64,000 nucleotides of DNA from Heterocephalus glaber. Lineage: Eukaryota; Chordata; Mammalia; Rodentia; Bathyergidae. The stretch lies in NCBI RefSeq assembly GCF_000247695.1, contig NW_004624881.1, positions 2,680,371 through 2,744,370 of the forward strand, given 5' to 3'. The notes under the pieces were generated by a model. That model worked only from the letters and a program-made list of their open reading frames with translations, ran no database searches and had not been told where the DNA came from. How positions within the stretch are numbered: the first letter of the stretch is position 1; each line of letters begins with the position of its first letter. A program made the translations under genes and the position numbers. Below are positions 36,116 through 48,829 of the stretch, piece after piece.

Positions 36116-37772
36116 ATAAAGTACAATAAACTAATAAACTAAAATAGCCCTCTGATTTGTTTCAGGGACGTTGTAGGGTGCACATGTGGCACAGGACGGG
36201 CTCCTGACTAGCATATGGTGCTGGGTGTTGAAGCCCTTTAACAGTGTGGGTCCATCCACAGGGGCCATGCAGTTGTGATGGGGCCCTCAAGTCTTCCTGA
36301 GTTGATCACAGTCCCATAGTGAGCAGCATGGTTGGCCTCCCATGAGAGGCAACCCTGCAGCTGAAGCAGTCTCAGAGGTGCAAAGCTGCAAACTGAATTT
36401 TGGCCTCATTCCTAGAAGCTGAGAAACAAATCTTTCAAGAACATGAAAGGAAGACCACATGTGAATAGTTAAACATGCTGGAGTTTAATGGGTCTCACTT
36501 TGACCAACACTTCCAGTTCTTCAGCATTGTGCATACACATCACACTACAGATTTCCCTGGTCATTCTTTCCACATATGTTTCTCTCTATGTAAAAGTGAA
36601 ATCAGGCAAGACAAGTCTGCAGTGAAGTGAGGATTCTTCTGGGTGTGATGCACACATCATGAGGCCTGGAACAGAGAAGAGCAATTGAGAGCTCATCAAG
36701 GATGTTGGTGCTGCTTGTCTCTTCAAGCCCCTATGAAGGACACATTTCTTGGTCCACCCCACTGTAAAGCAACAGTTTTACTAGCAACTCCACCTCATCA
36801 TTCCCATTTCCCTGGGCCATTGAGTATCCTCATCAATAGTAAACTAAGGAATATCTGGCATTCCCAACTCATTCCCAGTGGGCGATCTTTTGATCTATAA
36901 AGCAGTCAGACAACAAAATAAACTATAAGCACCTTTTCTAAACTCCACACACTGTGCCATTAACCCAGAGTCCTTGATTAATGGTCCCATATCAAAAATT
37001 TCATCCTGTTCCATATTTATGCTCCTTCCATCATTACCTATTCCCATGTTTGTGTCCTGGCTCTCTGATTATATGGATGAGTAAAGTCAAGCTCCTTGTG
37101 AGTTTAAAGGCCTCCTCCTAGGTCTCCTTGTGTGCCTCACCTTTAGGAACTTTTGGAGATTTGATCCTGGTTTTAGGCCTCCAGCCAAAAGTGGATGGTG
37201 AAGACAGTTCCCAGGAGCCTCAGCACTGTCTTGCTGACTGCACTGGGGCAGTCACTTCCCTTTCATAGCAACACAGTGTTAGTTTGCTCAAGGAGAGATA
37301 GAGAGGTCAATGCCACCAGAGTTGGGAATGGGGTTGCCTCTGCCACTGAGGGTGGAAAATCTCTTCCTCTGGAAAAGTAATCATCAGGATTTAGGAACTC
37401 AGTATCCCCAGCCTCATTGGGCTCATCTGAAAAATCCCTATTCCAATTTATGGGATCCCATTATTTTTGATCAGTTCCTGACTTTAACTGCAGATAACTT
37501 TAAGGCTGAAGATAAAACTTGTGCTGTAATTCAGCCAATCATATTAGGTACAAGGGCTGAAAACTCCCTGATGAGTCTCCTTGGAAGACTGAAGAAACAG
37601 AAAACCTCAAGACCAATGTCCAGAGGTGACAGAGAGCCTGGAGCTCTTCACAAATGGGTGCACTTCCTTCTTTCCCTTTTTATTACACTCAGACCTCTGG
37701 CCTGTAGGTTGCTGCCCCCACATCCAGTGTCTTCCCTCTCCATGTTGAAAGTCACCCTCAGTGCTTGTCTGT
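36116..37772. other. Intergenic; no gene recognised
   Basis: Moderately GC-rich unique-looking sequence. Overlapping plus-strand frames (36685-36900, 37195-37380, 37310-37849) lack recognisable domains; the last runs through the CA microsatellite and codes a His/Thr run. Old LTR remnants are possible at 36160-36420. Confidence 0.4.
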
Positions 37773-37786
37773 CACACACACACACA

Positions 37787-37826
<40 letters not shown>
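37773..37826. repeat. (CA)n microsatellite
   Basis: About 54 bases of CA dinucleotide with a single T interruption near 37793. Confidence 0.98.
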
Positions 37827-37828
<2 letters not shown>

Positions 37829-37859
37829 GCTGCTTTGCTAACCTGCTAGGAATTTCTTA

Positions 37860-39545
37860 ATCTACTCAAGGGACCCCCTAAGAAAGTCTGTCCGGTAACT
37901 TAGAAGACACAGGCAGAAAAATACAAATTGGAGGTAAATAATGACGAGTCAATAGTTAATTGTACACTCACTGAATTTTCTCGGTAAATAAGATTTATAT
38001 AAATACAGAAAGGATGTAGAAAGAACAAGGGAGAATCAAACATAGGACAGAAATGTCAGCAAATGTAGTATTACCCACATGTCAAAAAAAAAATATTCCC
38101 CTTGAAGTGAATAATCAGAAAATAAAATTAGGACAACAAATTTATTATAATAGTATCATAAATAATAAAATATTAACAAATACTTAAAAATAAAATAATG
38201 AAATATTTACACACAACAAGCTACAAAATGTTCAAAGAAATTTTCAAGAAAGGTACCCTGTATTTATGAATTAGAAAATCTATTGATAAAATAAAAATTC
38301 CCCTAAAATTAATCTGTTGATGCAATACCATCTTGCTAAAAATTCTGTTACTTTTATAAGAAATTTGCAAATTATTCTAACATTTATAGAGAAGTTTAAG
38401 AGATTTATAGTAACTGAGGCAGCCAGAAATAACAAATTTGGAAGACTCAGTTTCCAACTTCAAACTTTCTATCAGAGTTTTATACTCAAGGCATCTATTA
38501 TCATGAGATAGAGGTACAGATCCATGAAATGGAAATAGATGTCCAGAAATAAGTGGGTAAATCTATAGTTGAACATCTTTTAATGACATAAGAGGAAAAC
38601 CATGAGATCTTCACTAGATGGTGTTGTTAAAGCTGGGTGTCCACGTGGAAAAAATGCAACTGGACCTGTACTTCATACTTTATAAAATAATGACCTCAAA
38701 ATGCCTCAGTGACATAAATATGAGTTACAACTGTTAAAGGAAAAAAGCCTATATCTAAGATTAGTATTTCTCAAGATATATCAAAACTGGAATCACTTAA
38801 AATGAATCTAAATTGGATTCAATTAAATCATACTTTTTTTAATAATTCAAAGGACATTTTCAATGAGTGAAAAAATGTCTCAATGGATGGGAGAACATCT
38901 ACTCATATTATACATCTGAGAAAGGTTTAGTGTCCAGAAGATATGAAGAAATCTAAACAAAACCAATGACTAGTCACTCAGGAAATACACACAAAATCAC
39001 AGCGAGATACAACTCCCTAACAAAGAGAATGGTGTAACTAAAGAGTGGAAAATACCAAAATGGTGAGGACCTGGAAATGCCAAAAGGATGCAACATTTGC
39101 TTTTGGAAATGTAAACTTTTGTGGCCAATGTGGAGAACAGTGGGGCAGCATTTCTAAAATTTAGAGTCTGTTACTATGTGGCTGAAAACTTCCATTTCAA
39201 CATACACACCCAAGGGAACTGAAAACATGTCAGCATTAAAACATGTACATGAGTGTCTGTAGAAACCTTAATCATAATAGAAAAAACATGGAAATACTCC
39301 AAATATCTATTGATTATTAAGCAAACAAATCAAATGTAGCAAAATCACATAAAGCAATATTATTAACTTGTACAAAAGAGTGAGTTACTGATACACACTT
39401 CAATCCGACATTCCCCACTGGAAAGAAGCCACTCACAAAAGACCACATACTGTGTCATTCCACTTGTGTAGTGTGCAAAATAGGCAAATCTGTAGAGATG
39501 AAATACAGTGGCTGCCCTGTGGAGGATGAGCCTAAAGCCTTCCAC
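37860..39545 (+). mobile_element. Old L1 ORF2 3' portion, sense
   Basis: Highly diverged but ordered L1 ORF2 C-terminal landmarks: AACAAATTTGGAAGACTC near 38430, GAAATAAGTGGGTAAATC near 38550, CTGGACCTGTACTTCATAC near 38660, AAATCACAGCGAGATACAAC near 39000, GTGGAGAACAGTGGGGCAGC near 39130, and AAGAAGCCACTCACAAAAGACC with AAATAGGCAAATCTGTAGAG near 39430-39500. The last motif is typical of the 3' end of ancient L1s. The left boundary is vague. Confidence 0.7.
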
Positions 39546-40555
39546 AGCCAGACAGAGAATGAGATTGTTAAAAGGAAAGGCGATCAGCCTGGCAGGGCTG
39601 CTATGTCTGTGGCAGCCTCAGTCTCATATCCTCCTCTGGGAGATTTGTGAGGAGGGTCAGAGAATGGGGCTCAGGGTCAGAAAGGAGTGGACTTTAGCAT
39701 CCATGTCCATTGAGGTTCATGCACAGCCTGCTCCAGGTGGAATGTCTTTAGAAGTAAGAAGGAACATGGAGAGCTCCAAGGGAGCAGAGCCAGAGCTACA
39801 CTATCAGTGACCAAAGTACACCCAGTGCCAAGACAGCCACTTGAGTGAGGTCTGGGGTGGTTTTTCTTTTGCTTTCCTAGAATTTGGGTCGTGGTCAGTG
39901 GTGGTAACTAACTGGGCTTCTTTTCAGTCCATTGTGGGTCTCTACTTTCACTTTGGGAGGTGGAGATTTCAATGGTAACACAGTCAACCAGTGTGGTGAC
40001 CAATGTGTCATGGGGCACGTGCAAAGCCATGCAAACAAAGGCAAATGAGGCTTCATGGGGAACAGGGTCATCAGGTTTAACTTGAGGTTTGTGTCCCAAA
40101 GTGGGACTGAGTGGGATAAAAAGGAGTAAGTATAGGTAAGAGGAGAGTTCACCATCAGGTTCTTTGCATCCTTCCTTTCTCAGGAAGTCATGGCATGTTA
40201 TCTTGATGTTTTGTTGTCAGTTTCCCAGCTGCATCTCATTTCTGTATATATACTCTATCAAATCCATGTCCTTGCCAGAAAATTGATGGGAGCTAGAGAG
40301 CATCATGGTAGGGGAAATAAACCAGACATAGTATGTTAAATATTACACATCTTCTATGAGCAATCTGAGAGAGAAAGAGAGAGAGAGAGAAGACAGTAAA
40401 GTAGAAAGTAGACTATTTGCTATGAGGAAGGGGATCAGAGTAAGGGGAAGGACAGACAGGGGTAGTGGGGACAAAGTAATAAAAATATGTTCACCTACCA
40501 ATGTTCCAAAATGAATCTCACTATTCTGTATTGTTAATATGACACAAAAAGATAA
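39546..40555. other. Segment interrupting the old L1; includes GA microsatellite
   Basis: Sequence between the L1 ORF2 end and its 3' UTR continuation. A GA-rich microsatellite sits at 40367-40392. Frames at 39508-39810 (+) and 39895-40155 (-) are not recognisable proteins. A polypurine patch at 40425-40475 resembles L1 3' UTR tracts. Confidence 0.4.
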
Positions 40556-40770
40556 ATTTGGAAACTAGAAAAAGAAATAGCAATTGCCAAGAAGAAGGGC
40601 AAGAGGGAATGGGAATGAAATACTAATAATTATGAGTTTACTTTTCAGAGCAATAAAACTGCTCACAAATAGATTAGTGTTAATGCTTACACAAAGCTAT
40701 GCATATGTTCAAAACTACTCAGTTGTGCACTTAAACTGTTACATTTTTATCCATGAATTTCACTAAAAAC
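40556..40770 (+). mobile_element. Old L1 3' UTR continuation
   Basis: GAGGGAATGGGAATGAAATACTAAT followed by CTCAGTTGTGCACTTAAACTGTTACATTTTTATCCATGAATTT in degraded form, as in the 3' UTR of ancient L1s. It is the likely continuation of the copy ending at 39545. Confidence 0.55.
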
Positions 40771-41120
40771 AAAAAATATTGAGAATATTCTACTAGGCAA
40801 AAGGTATTTTGTAATCACCTAAGCAATACAATCAATTATATCCCATGGTCATGTCATTAAACCACAAAATCTAGGTTTAGTAAGAACATGAATTTAAAAT
40901 GATAAAATATTATCAAATAAAAGTTGGATTATAAAACAGGAAAATCAAGGCAACTAGTATGAGATAGGCAATGACTGTTTTCAATTCTCAAGGATAAAGG
41001 GATTTACATACACAGACTACAATCACATGATAACAGATTGGAAAAATAAATATTTCATCAAAGTGCAGCCCCCTTGTGTAATATTAAGACAGACTTAAGA
41101 GCTAGAAATACTGAAGAAAT
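40771..41120. other. AT-rich intergenic
   Basis: No recognisable gene or repeat. Confidence 0.4.
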
Positions 41121-41292
41121 GATTTTTAGTGTGTTGTGTGGAGCACATTTCTGTAATCCCCATTGGTCAGGAGGCTCAGGCAGGAGAAATTCAAGTTCAA
41201 GGCAATCCTATCTCAAAATAAAAGAAAAGGGCTGAGTATGTAGCTCCATGGTGTGAGATTCTGGATTCCACCCCTGGTGTGGGGAGCTGTTA
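41121..41292 (+). mobile_element. B1-ID dimeric SINE (second copy)
   Basis: The B1-like left half (GTGGAGCACATTTCTGTAAT, AGGAGGCTCAGGCAGGAGAA, TTCAAGGCAATCCTATCTCA) is joined by an A-rich linker to an ID-like right half (GGGCTGAGTATGTAGCTCCA, GATTCTGGATTCCACCCCTG). Same architecture as the copy at 35924. Confidence 0.8.
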
Positions 41293-42037
41293 AAGTTAAT
41301 TTAAAACAAATGATTTTACACAGAATTTTGTTTTAAAAAAAAACAAGGTTATCAATTACAGAAACTAATAGTTCCCTAATTACTCAAGCATTTGATACTG
41401 ATTGAATGAGGGATAAAAATACACATAACAATGACTGTGCAGCATAATGAAATAGATATTTTATTCAAAATCATTAAAAAAATCTACACTTAATACACAA
41501 GTTAAAATGTAATTTATGAGAGCTATTTTATATAGAAACTTAAATGAAAGAAGAGCCCACACTAACTCCCCACTTCTAAATGTTTGGGAAATAAGTAGAG
41601 AAGAATAGAAGAATCAAGACAAAAATATTTCATACAAGGTTTGAACACCAGTAAAACTGAAGACACACACTGCCAGAGGACTGCTCTGTGGACAGAAATG
41701 CTTGTGTTCACATCCAGATTCAATTGTGCCCCTTAGTCTTATACAAACAAAGAGCCTCCATATCCACCCTGGGCTGGATACAAAAGCAGCCCAGAATCAG
41801 CTGCCATTTGTAGTGAGGCACAGAGAAAACTGACATTTACAGAGGTGCACAATCTTGGTGGACTGCCTCTTCTTCACCCAGCTAAAGGGCCATGTATTGT
41901 ACATATATCACAATAGTGTGTGAGAGACATCTTCAATTTGAAAGTAAAAGCAGAAAAGAGCAAGCTTGGATAGGATAATGCAAGTGATTCCTGTCCCCTT
42001 ATCACCAAGAGTGGACTTTCCAAGGATCTCTGTAAAG
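41293..42037. other. Intergenic 3' of OR2T-like pseudogene
   Basis: AT-rich; no gene or repeat recognised with confidence. Confidence 0.4.
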
Positions 42038-42978
42038 TCAAAGGAGCTTTCCCTTCCCCAGCAGCTTCTTAAGCCCCCTGAAGATGTCCCTGTTCCTCAG
42101 GCTGTAGATGAGTGGGTTCAGCATGGTCATGAGGATAACATAGAAGGTCAACACCATCCTGTCCTGCTCCAGGGTGTGCGTGGAGGCTGGTCTCATGTAC
42201 ATAAACATGTCAGCTCATAGTAGAGCCCAACTACTAACAGGTGGGAGGAGCAGGTGGTGAAGGCTTTGTGGCGACTTTCCCTGGAACCCATGTGGATGAC
42301 AGCTCGAAGGACACAGGAGTAGGAAGCAATGATGATTACAGCAGAGAATATTAGCATCACCATGCAACAGATGAACATCAGCCTTTCGAATGCTGTCATA
42401 TCTGTGCTGGAGAAAGGTAGGAGGGCTGCAACATCACAGAAAAAGTGGTGAATTACCAGAGAGTTGCAGTAGGAGAGTGACAGGGCAGCTGTGTGCATGA
42501 TGATGCCATCCAGGGAGCCCAAGATCCAGGAAGCAGCAGTCAGGAGCACACAGAGTTTCTGCCTCATGAGCACTGGGTACCTTAAAGGCTGGCAAAAGGC
42601 AGCATAGCAGTCATAGACCATTGCGGCCAGCAGGAAATACTCATGTCTGAGCAGGGACATAGAGGAAGGTCTGGGTCCCACAGCCTACCAGAGAGATGGA
42701 TTTCCTGCCAGACAGGAAGTTGACTGCCATCTTGGGGACAGTGGTGCAGACCAGCATGAGGTCCATGAGGGAGAACTGCCTGAGGAGGAAGTACATGGGT
42801 GTGCGCAGCTGGCCATCCAAGCAGGACCATGGCTGTGATTCCCCATGCAGGGCACTGTGAAAATGACCAGGACCAGGGTCAACAGGAAGGTGTGGATGGG
42901 GCTGCGAGCAAAGATTCCCATCAGGATGAAGTCAGAGTTAAAGTGTGGTTTCCCTATGTTATCCTGATTATGTTGCAT
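42038..42978 (-). pseudogene. Olfactory receptor pseudogene, OR2T-like (copy 1)
   Basis: A minus-strand odorant receptor GPCR with start ATG at 42978. The N-terminus is [15 protein letters not shown], and TM1 ends at CMGN. A deletion/frameshift near 42825-42840 removes part of the LHTPMY region. The reading then continues in other frames through [14 protein letters not shown] sequence, YDCYAAFCQPLRYPVLM (DRY replaced by DCY), HHFFCDVAALLPFSSTDMTA, ICCMVMLIFSAVIIIASYSC, and MGSRESRHKAFTTCSSHL. A 1-bp shift after LYYEL (about 42210) moves [12 protein letters not shown] into a different frame, ending at the TGA 42038-42040. ICCxVM and HMGS.E..KAFTTCSSHL are typical of OR2T. At least three frame disruptions. 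Confidence 0.93.
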
Positions 42979-44851
42979 TATCTGAAAGTTAGAGAGAATA
43001 CCAGCATATTTGTTACTTCAATTTTCAAAGGAAAATTGCAGCAAGGCCCTCCACTGGGCAGTGTATCTAATGCATGCATAAGTCGCTCTCACTAACCTTC
43101 AGTGACCCCATTTAGGCACATATGTTGGGAGACATGGTACAAGGCTATTTCACTATTTCATTCATCCTTCAAAAGAATAAATTCAGTAGAACTTCCTTAA
43201 TGTTTACATACTAGAGTTCATAAAAGCTTACTCTTTTCTCACAGATAGAGTAAATAGAAAGTTGAGGAGAAAGGAATTATATTTGTCTATGCTAAATTAT
43301 CCCTATCATAAGAAACTCCTTGTTGAAATTCTTTTTTCATTTTGATATTCTCTTCAGTGCAAAGACCTTCTCCTCTTCTTTTCTTCCTACCATCTAACCC
43401 CCAGCCAAGTGAAAATACACTGGAGCCTTACCAAATGGAAGCACATGCACACTTTGATTCAGAGAATAGATTAATATCCTGTTTTTTAACTTTTCCATTC
43501 CAGACCAAGCCATATTTTGTCTAATTTTATGAAAATATCTATGAAAATATTCAGGAAAGGAAAAAGAGAGAATTCAGTTCTCTTTTATTGATAATTTCCT
43601 CTCTCCTAATTCTGTATGGAAGGGGAACTAAGATTTTCCTTGTTTGTTTCTCAGTGTGTGTTTGTATTTTTGAGAAATTGATTTTTTTTTCCTGCTTCAG
43701 TAATATCTTTGAAATTGACTGATGTAAACATGTAGAAAACAAGAGAGAGCTCATTCTGTGGTCTTTAAAAGCATCACTTCAATTCTGAGGAATAAGGGCA
43801 TGTCTACCACTATGAGTAAAGTCAAGAGTGTAAGAAACATGCGTCCCAGGCTGGTTCAGGAGGGGCAGGATCCAGGATGCCCTTGTGTGTGAGAGAGAAC
43901 ATTTTAGTCAAGAGCCTGGAGACACATTTAGGATCTGATTGTATTCACATGCTTCAACTTGGTTTCTAAACAAGGAAATATGAATAATCCAATCAAAGCT
44001 ATAGGTTGAAAACATGGAGCAACATGGAATGATTTTCCACGTGGAGAAACCTCTCAGATGTAATAGGTTACAAGGAAGAACATGTTGCATGGAGACCAGG
44101 GAGAAAATATCTAGATCTCTGGAGTCAAGATAAAGCCCAGGTAACAACAGTGGAAGAAGCAGATGTTGGATTAAAAATGAAATCACCAATCAGGCCTTTC
44201 TAAAATGTCAGTTATAGTATCTAACCCTTATTTTAAAATGTCTATGAAATGTAACATAGAGTCATTTTCCAAATTAACTAACCCCAAAGTAAAACTCCAT
44301 TTAAATTCTATAAATTTAAAGACTTCAAAATTCCCAGACTTCAAGATTTATCATCATTTTCTACTGACTTATTTTTATTTAGAAAAAATAATGTAATGAG
44401 AAGAAAAATTAAGTGTACAGAAGTAGGGCCATAGGCTGAAAATGAGTTCTAAACTGTAATCCAAAGAAAGATTGATCACAGATCCTGAGATGTTTAAAGA
44501 TCCTGGAATTTTAAAAGATGTTGGGGAAGGAGGAAAAAAACTAAATTAGGAAGAGATATGAAGCCACCCAACCTGTTTGGGAGGATCCCCAGGCCCCTGA
44601 TTCCAGCATGTCCCTGGATCCTGTAATGTAGAAGAATCTGGGATCTCCACATGGCTACTCCACTGCCCTTACTGTGATTCAGTTCTGTGTGATTTACATC
44701 ATCTCATCTAATTCTTCTTTGCTTCATGTTTATGGAACACAGTCATATAATTTTATTAATGTATTGGATGATTCATATGGAACATAAATAAGGAAACAAG
44801 GTAATTTGGGGTGAAAAATCACTTCCCTAACAAATTATAAACAAAAATTTG
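42979..44851. other. Upstream flank of OR2T-like copy 1; no gene recognised
   Basis: Mixed sequence. The 93-codon minus frame at 43908-44189 and the shorter ones at 43342-43754 show no domain. It may include noncoding 5' exons of the former OR gene, which cannot be seen directly. Confidence 0.4.
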
Positions 44852-44859
44852 CACTAGAT

Positions 44860-45045
44860 CAGTGGTGGCCAACCTATGGCATAATGGTACTTATTTTTCT
44901 TTTCAAAGGATGTTAATGTATGAATTGTTTTTTCTAAACTAAAACCTCAGTATTCAGTTTAACTGCAGTTTTGGTGCTTTGTGATACATTAGTGAACTTG
45001 GGTTTGGAGTCTAGGAACTCATCTCTAAAAGGTTTGCCATCACTG
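44860..45045. mobile_element. Nonautonomous hAT-type DNA transposon (186 bp)
   Basis: Left end CAGTGGTGGCCAACCTATGG; right end, complemented, CAGTGATGGCAAACCTTTTA. These are imperfect terminal inverted repeats beginning CAGTG. The 8-bp direct repeat CACTAGAT flanks it exactly at 44852-44859 and 45046-45053, the target-duplication length of the hAT superfamily. No coding capacity. The left end resembles, from memory, OposCharlie/OC1-type hAT termini. Confidence 0.93.
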
Positions 45046-45129
45046 CACTAGATAGAATATGAAGATATTTTCACATGCAAATTGTCATGTCTAATTTAAA
45101 GAAGAAGGATTGAAGCTTCTTATATGTAG

Positions 45130-45830
45130 TTACTTCTATAAAGTCATTTTGATGTGCTTATTTAACAACTAGAAGATTTTAGAAACTGTATGATTTCTTC
45201 TTTGATTTAATCTGTGACCTATTTGTTGTTCAAGAGGATGTTATTTAATTTCCACATGTTTACAAATTTCTTGTGGTTTCTTTTGCTATTGATCTATAAT
45301 TTCATTTCTATATGATCTGATAACATTCATGGGATAACTACAATGTTTTTGCATTTATTTAAGTATGTTCTATGAGCTAGCATATGGTCTGTTTTGGAGA
45401 ATGTCCCATGTGTGGCTGAGAAGAATGTGTATTCTAATTTGTTGTGGTGGAACACTCTGTAGACACACTAAATCAATTTGTTCAAGAGCTTGGTTCATCT
45501 CCAGTATTTCATTGTTGATTTTTTTGTCTAGTTGATCTTTCTATTTATGACAGTGAGATATGGAGTTCTACCACTACAATTGTATTAGTGCTTATTTGCT
45601 TTTTCATGTCCATTAGCATTGGTTTTATATAGTTGGGTGCATTGGTATTTGGTGCATATATATTTATGATTGTCATCTTTTCCTCTTGAATTGGTCCTTT
45701 TACAAGATATAGTGACCTTCTTCATCTCTCTTAATTAGTCTTGGCTTGAAATCCACTTTGTCTGCAAATAGAATATCTACCTCTGCTTTTTTTCTAAGTT
45801 CTGGATACATGGGCTATTTTTCTTTTTAAC
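45130..45830 (-). mobile_element. Old L1 ORF2 5' region fragment, antisense
   Basis: This is the complement of the ancient L1 ORF2 5' region: GTGACCTATTTGTTGTTCAA, AATTTCCACATGTTTACAAA, CATATGGTCTGTTTTGGAGAATG, GAAGAATGTGTATTCTAATT, TAGTTGGGTGCATTGG, and ACAAGATATAGTGACCTTCTTC. It is cut off at about 45830, where a younger L1 begins in the opposite orientation. Confidence 0.85.
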
Positions 45831-47210
45831 AGATACACTCAGCCACCTCATTTTTGACAAAGGAGTCAAAAGCCCTTACTAGAGGAAAGATAGACTCTTT
45901 AATAAATGGTGCTGAAAAAACTGAGCTTCATTTTGCTGAATAGAATATGAAAACTAGACCTATATCTCTCACCATGCACTAAACTAAAATTGAAATAGAT
46001 GAAAGATCTAAATATTAAAACAGAAACACTAAATCTCTTGGAAGATAGGTTAAGTAGAACTCTTGAAGACATTGGTGTAGGAAAAGATTTCATGAGAAAA
46101 ATCTCAGTTGCACATGAACTAGCACAAAGAATCAACAACTGGGGTCTCATCTTATTAAAAAGCTTCTGCACAGTGAGAGAAACCAACAAAAGAGATAAGA
46201 AACAACCCACAATGTGGGAAAAAAATTACCATCTGTTCTTCAGACAAAAGACTACTATGTAGAGTATATAAAAAAAACTAAAAACTCAGATTCCCCCAAA
46301 TTTAAAGACCCAATCTGAAATGAATAGACATTTCTCAGATGAAGAAGTAGAAATAGCAAGTAAATATATGAAAAGACGTTCAACATCACCCGGTATTCAT
46401 GAGATGTAAATGAAAACAACACTTTGTTACTCCGGAAAGAATGGCTTCTATCAAGAAATCAAGCAATAAAGAATGCTGGTGGGTTGTAGGGAAAAAGGAA
46501 CCCTTCTCCCATGTTGGTGGGAGTGCAGACTGGTGCAACCACTGTGGTAATCAGTGTGGGAATTCCTTGAAAATCTAAAACTAGAGGTTCTATTTGATGT
46601 TGCTATCCCCCTTCTTGCTATGTTCCCAAAAGAATTAAAACCATCATAGCATAGTGATTCATGTGCACCCATGTTTATGGAAGCACGGTTTGTAATAGGT
46701 AAATATTGGAACAACACAAGTGTCCATTAACTGGTGATTCATTAAAGAAGATGTAGTTCTTTTATAAATTGGAGTACTACTCAGCCATAAAGAAAGATAA
46801 ACTAGTGTCATTTATAGCACTATTGATGCGCCTTGAAACCATACTCTTAAGTGAAATAAATAGGAAACATATGTGTAAATACCAAATTGTTTCTCTATTG
46901 TGAGAAACAAAGTCTAAATGAGGTCTAAATTATACAATATATATTGTGAAATAGGAAGAAAATGCTCAAAGGGGAAAAGGAACTAGAAAAGGAGTGAGAG
47001 AAAGTAAAGAAGAGAAAGGAAAAAGTGAGAAAAGAAAAAAATAATGGAAACCAACCTTCTGTAAATAGGGAGGGGTGGAGGGTGGAAGTGAGGGAAAGGT
47101 GATGGGAAAAATAAGAATCAAGATATGTCATGTACCAGGTACAAATTCCTTCTGATGAATGGGTCATATTGTGCACATAAACTGTACCGATAAACTCAAT
47201 GAAAAAATAA
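45831..47210 (+). mobile_element. L1, 5'-truncated, sense
   Basis: It starts within ORF2 (TTTTTGACAAAGGAGTCAAA). An 87-codon open piece lies at 45999-46262 (MKDLNIKTETLNLLEDRLSR, GVGKDFMRKI). Degraded C-terminal sequence follows to about 46760, then a 3' UTR with polypurine tract (46960-47110), ending GTACCGATAAACTCAATG with an A-rich tail. ORF2 has multiple breaks. Confidence 0.93.
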
Positions 47211-48820
47211 ATATACATCCATTTTATATTTATGAAAATTTTCTTTTTCTCTTTTCTGTGGAACACAGTTAAGTAAGATATCAATTAGCCCTTCACTGAG
47301 GATACATAGTTTTGCAGCACTTGCATTATTTTCTGAATATATAGAGTTATATAGGCACTTTGATAGCTCTCAATATATACAATAACTGACTTCCATTTCT
47401 AACCAGAAAACCAGAGAAAGATAATGTAAGTAATATAATAGATGTATGGAGCTTGTTGTTATGTAGATTAAAATTTTAATTCTGAAGGTAAATGAAACTA
47501 TTCTAAGTGCACATATGTTTGTTTATATGTCTAATATAATTAAGCTTTCTGAAAATTTGTTATTTTATCTTTGTTCACCATATCCTACTTGGGTTAGTAT
47601 CAATAAACATTTTAATGAGATATTAACATCATACTATCATAACATTGCACAATATCATAATAGTACCTTGGTGATAACAATTTATACTGAATCTGTAGTA
47701 CATTTCTTTACCAGACTTGAGTGAATAATATGGGGTATTGTATGACTGGGTGCTTGGAATATGAGACAATATATTCAATACACATAGAAAAAACTATGAG
47801 AAAGAGAGAGATAGAAGTAACATCCCAATGAACAATATAGATTTTTTTCACAGATTCCATCTTTTCATTTAGCATTATAAAAACCAGGTTTAGGAGAAAA
47901 TTTCTCCCCATTAATCTGAGTAATTTCAGTAAAAGAGAGCATCTTATAGGTATTTCTGTCCCTCAACTTCTCAACCAATGTCTATGTGAAAGGCACTATT
48001 TTACATAGACAAAGGCAACTCATTGCCCAGTTTGTTGACAGAAAGTTAGGACAAAATTTATGTTGCTCATAAATTATATAAGTAGAAAAATTCTTTCAGT
48101 AATCTACCAAAATCTATTAGAACAGTATGATGATGGTACAAAAATATGTAAGCAGACCAATGAGATGTATATATTCATATGCAGATGCACACAGGAAAGG
48201 TTCCTTACAGGACCAGGTTTCTAGTGGCAGTTGCCACTTCTAGTCCTTTCTGGAGCTTCAACATTGCTTATGGAGCCTTGAGTTCTGGAGTCTCTGAATT
48301 CTCTGCAGCATTTTCCCTTCCAATGAGATCACCAGCCAGAATCCACTTGGCTTTACAGTTAGCCTAGACTGCCACTGCTGTTTCTTCACCTGAACCCAAA
48401 CAACTGGATCTTTCTCAATGCCAAGGAGCACTGAAAATACTCCTGCACCCATTTACAAAATGCTTTTATTAAATTCTCATAGAATTAGCCAAGCTGCAGT
48501 GATATTTTTACAGAAATACAGAAAACAAACCTAAAATTCATATGGAAAACAAAAAGAATTCAAATACACAAAAATTACTTGGAAAAAAAAAAACAAAGCT
48601 GGAAGTGAACACTATCTGACTTCTAAATAGACCACAAATCTCTAGTAACCAAATGGGAATCATGTGTCTTTAAAGAGAAACTTGTTTCTTCTAGTACATG
48701 GAATAATACTGTTTGTTATTAGAGAATCACTTTCACATTATTCCCATTTCATTTTCAGTCTGCAAGTCTTCAGGGGATTCCTCTACAAAAAAAGTTCTTC
48801 TGCCAAGAGTGAAAAGCAGA
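47211..48820. other. Intergenic; no gene recognised
   Basis: AT-rich to 48140, then a GC-richer patch at 48180-48460 with opposite overlapping frames (48179-48367 + and 48258-48452 -) that resemble nothing known to me. 48470-48720 is AT-rich. Confidence 0.4.
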
Positions 48821-48829
48821 TGAGAAGGA

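Noticed and set aside
37310..37849. 179-codon plus-strand open frame
   Set aside because: Its end is the translated CA microsatellite (a His/Thr run) and the rest has no domain or codon bias; a chance frame.
45130..47210. Single L1 with twin-priming inversion at 45830
   Set aside because: The antisense left part is clearly older and more diverged than the sense right part, so they are separate elements.
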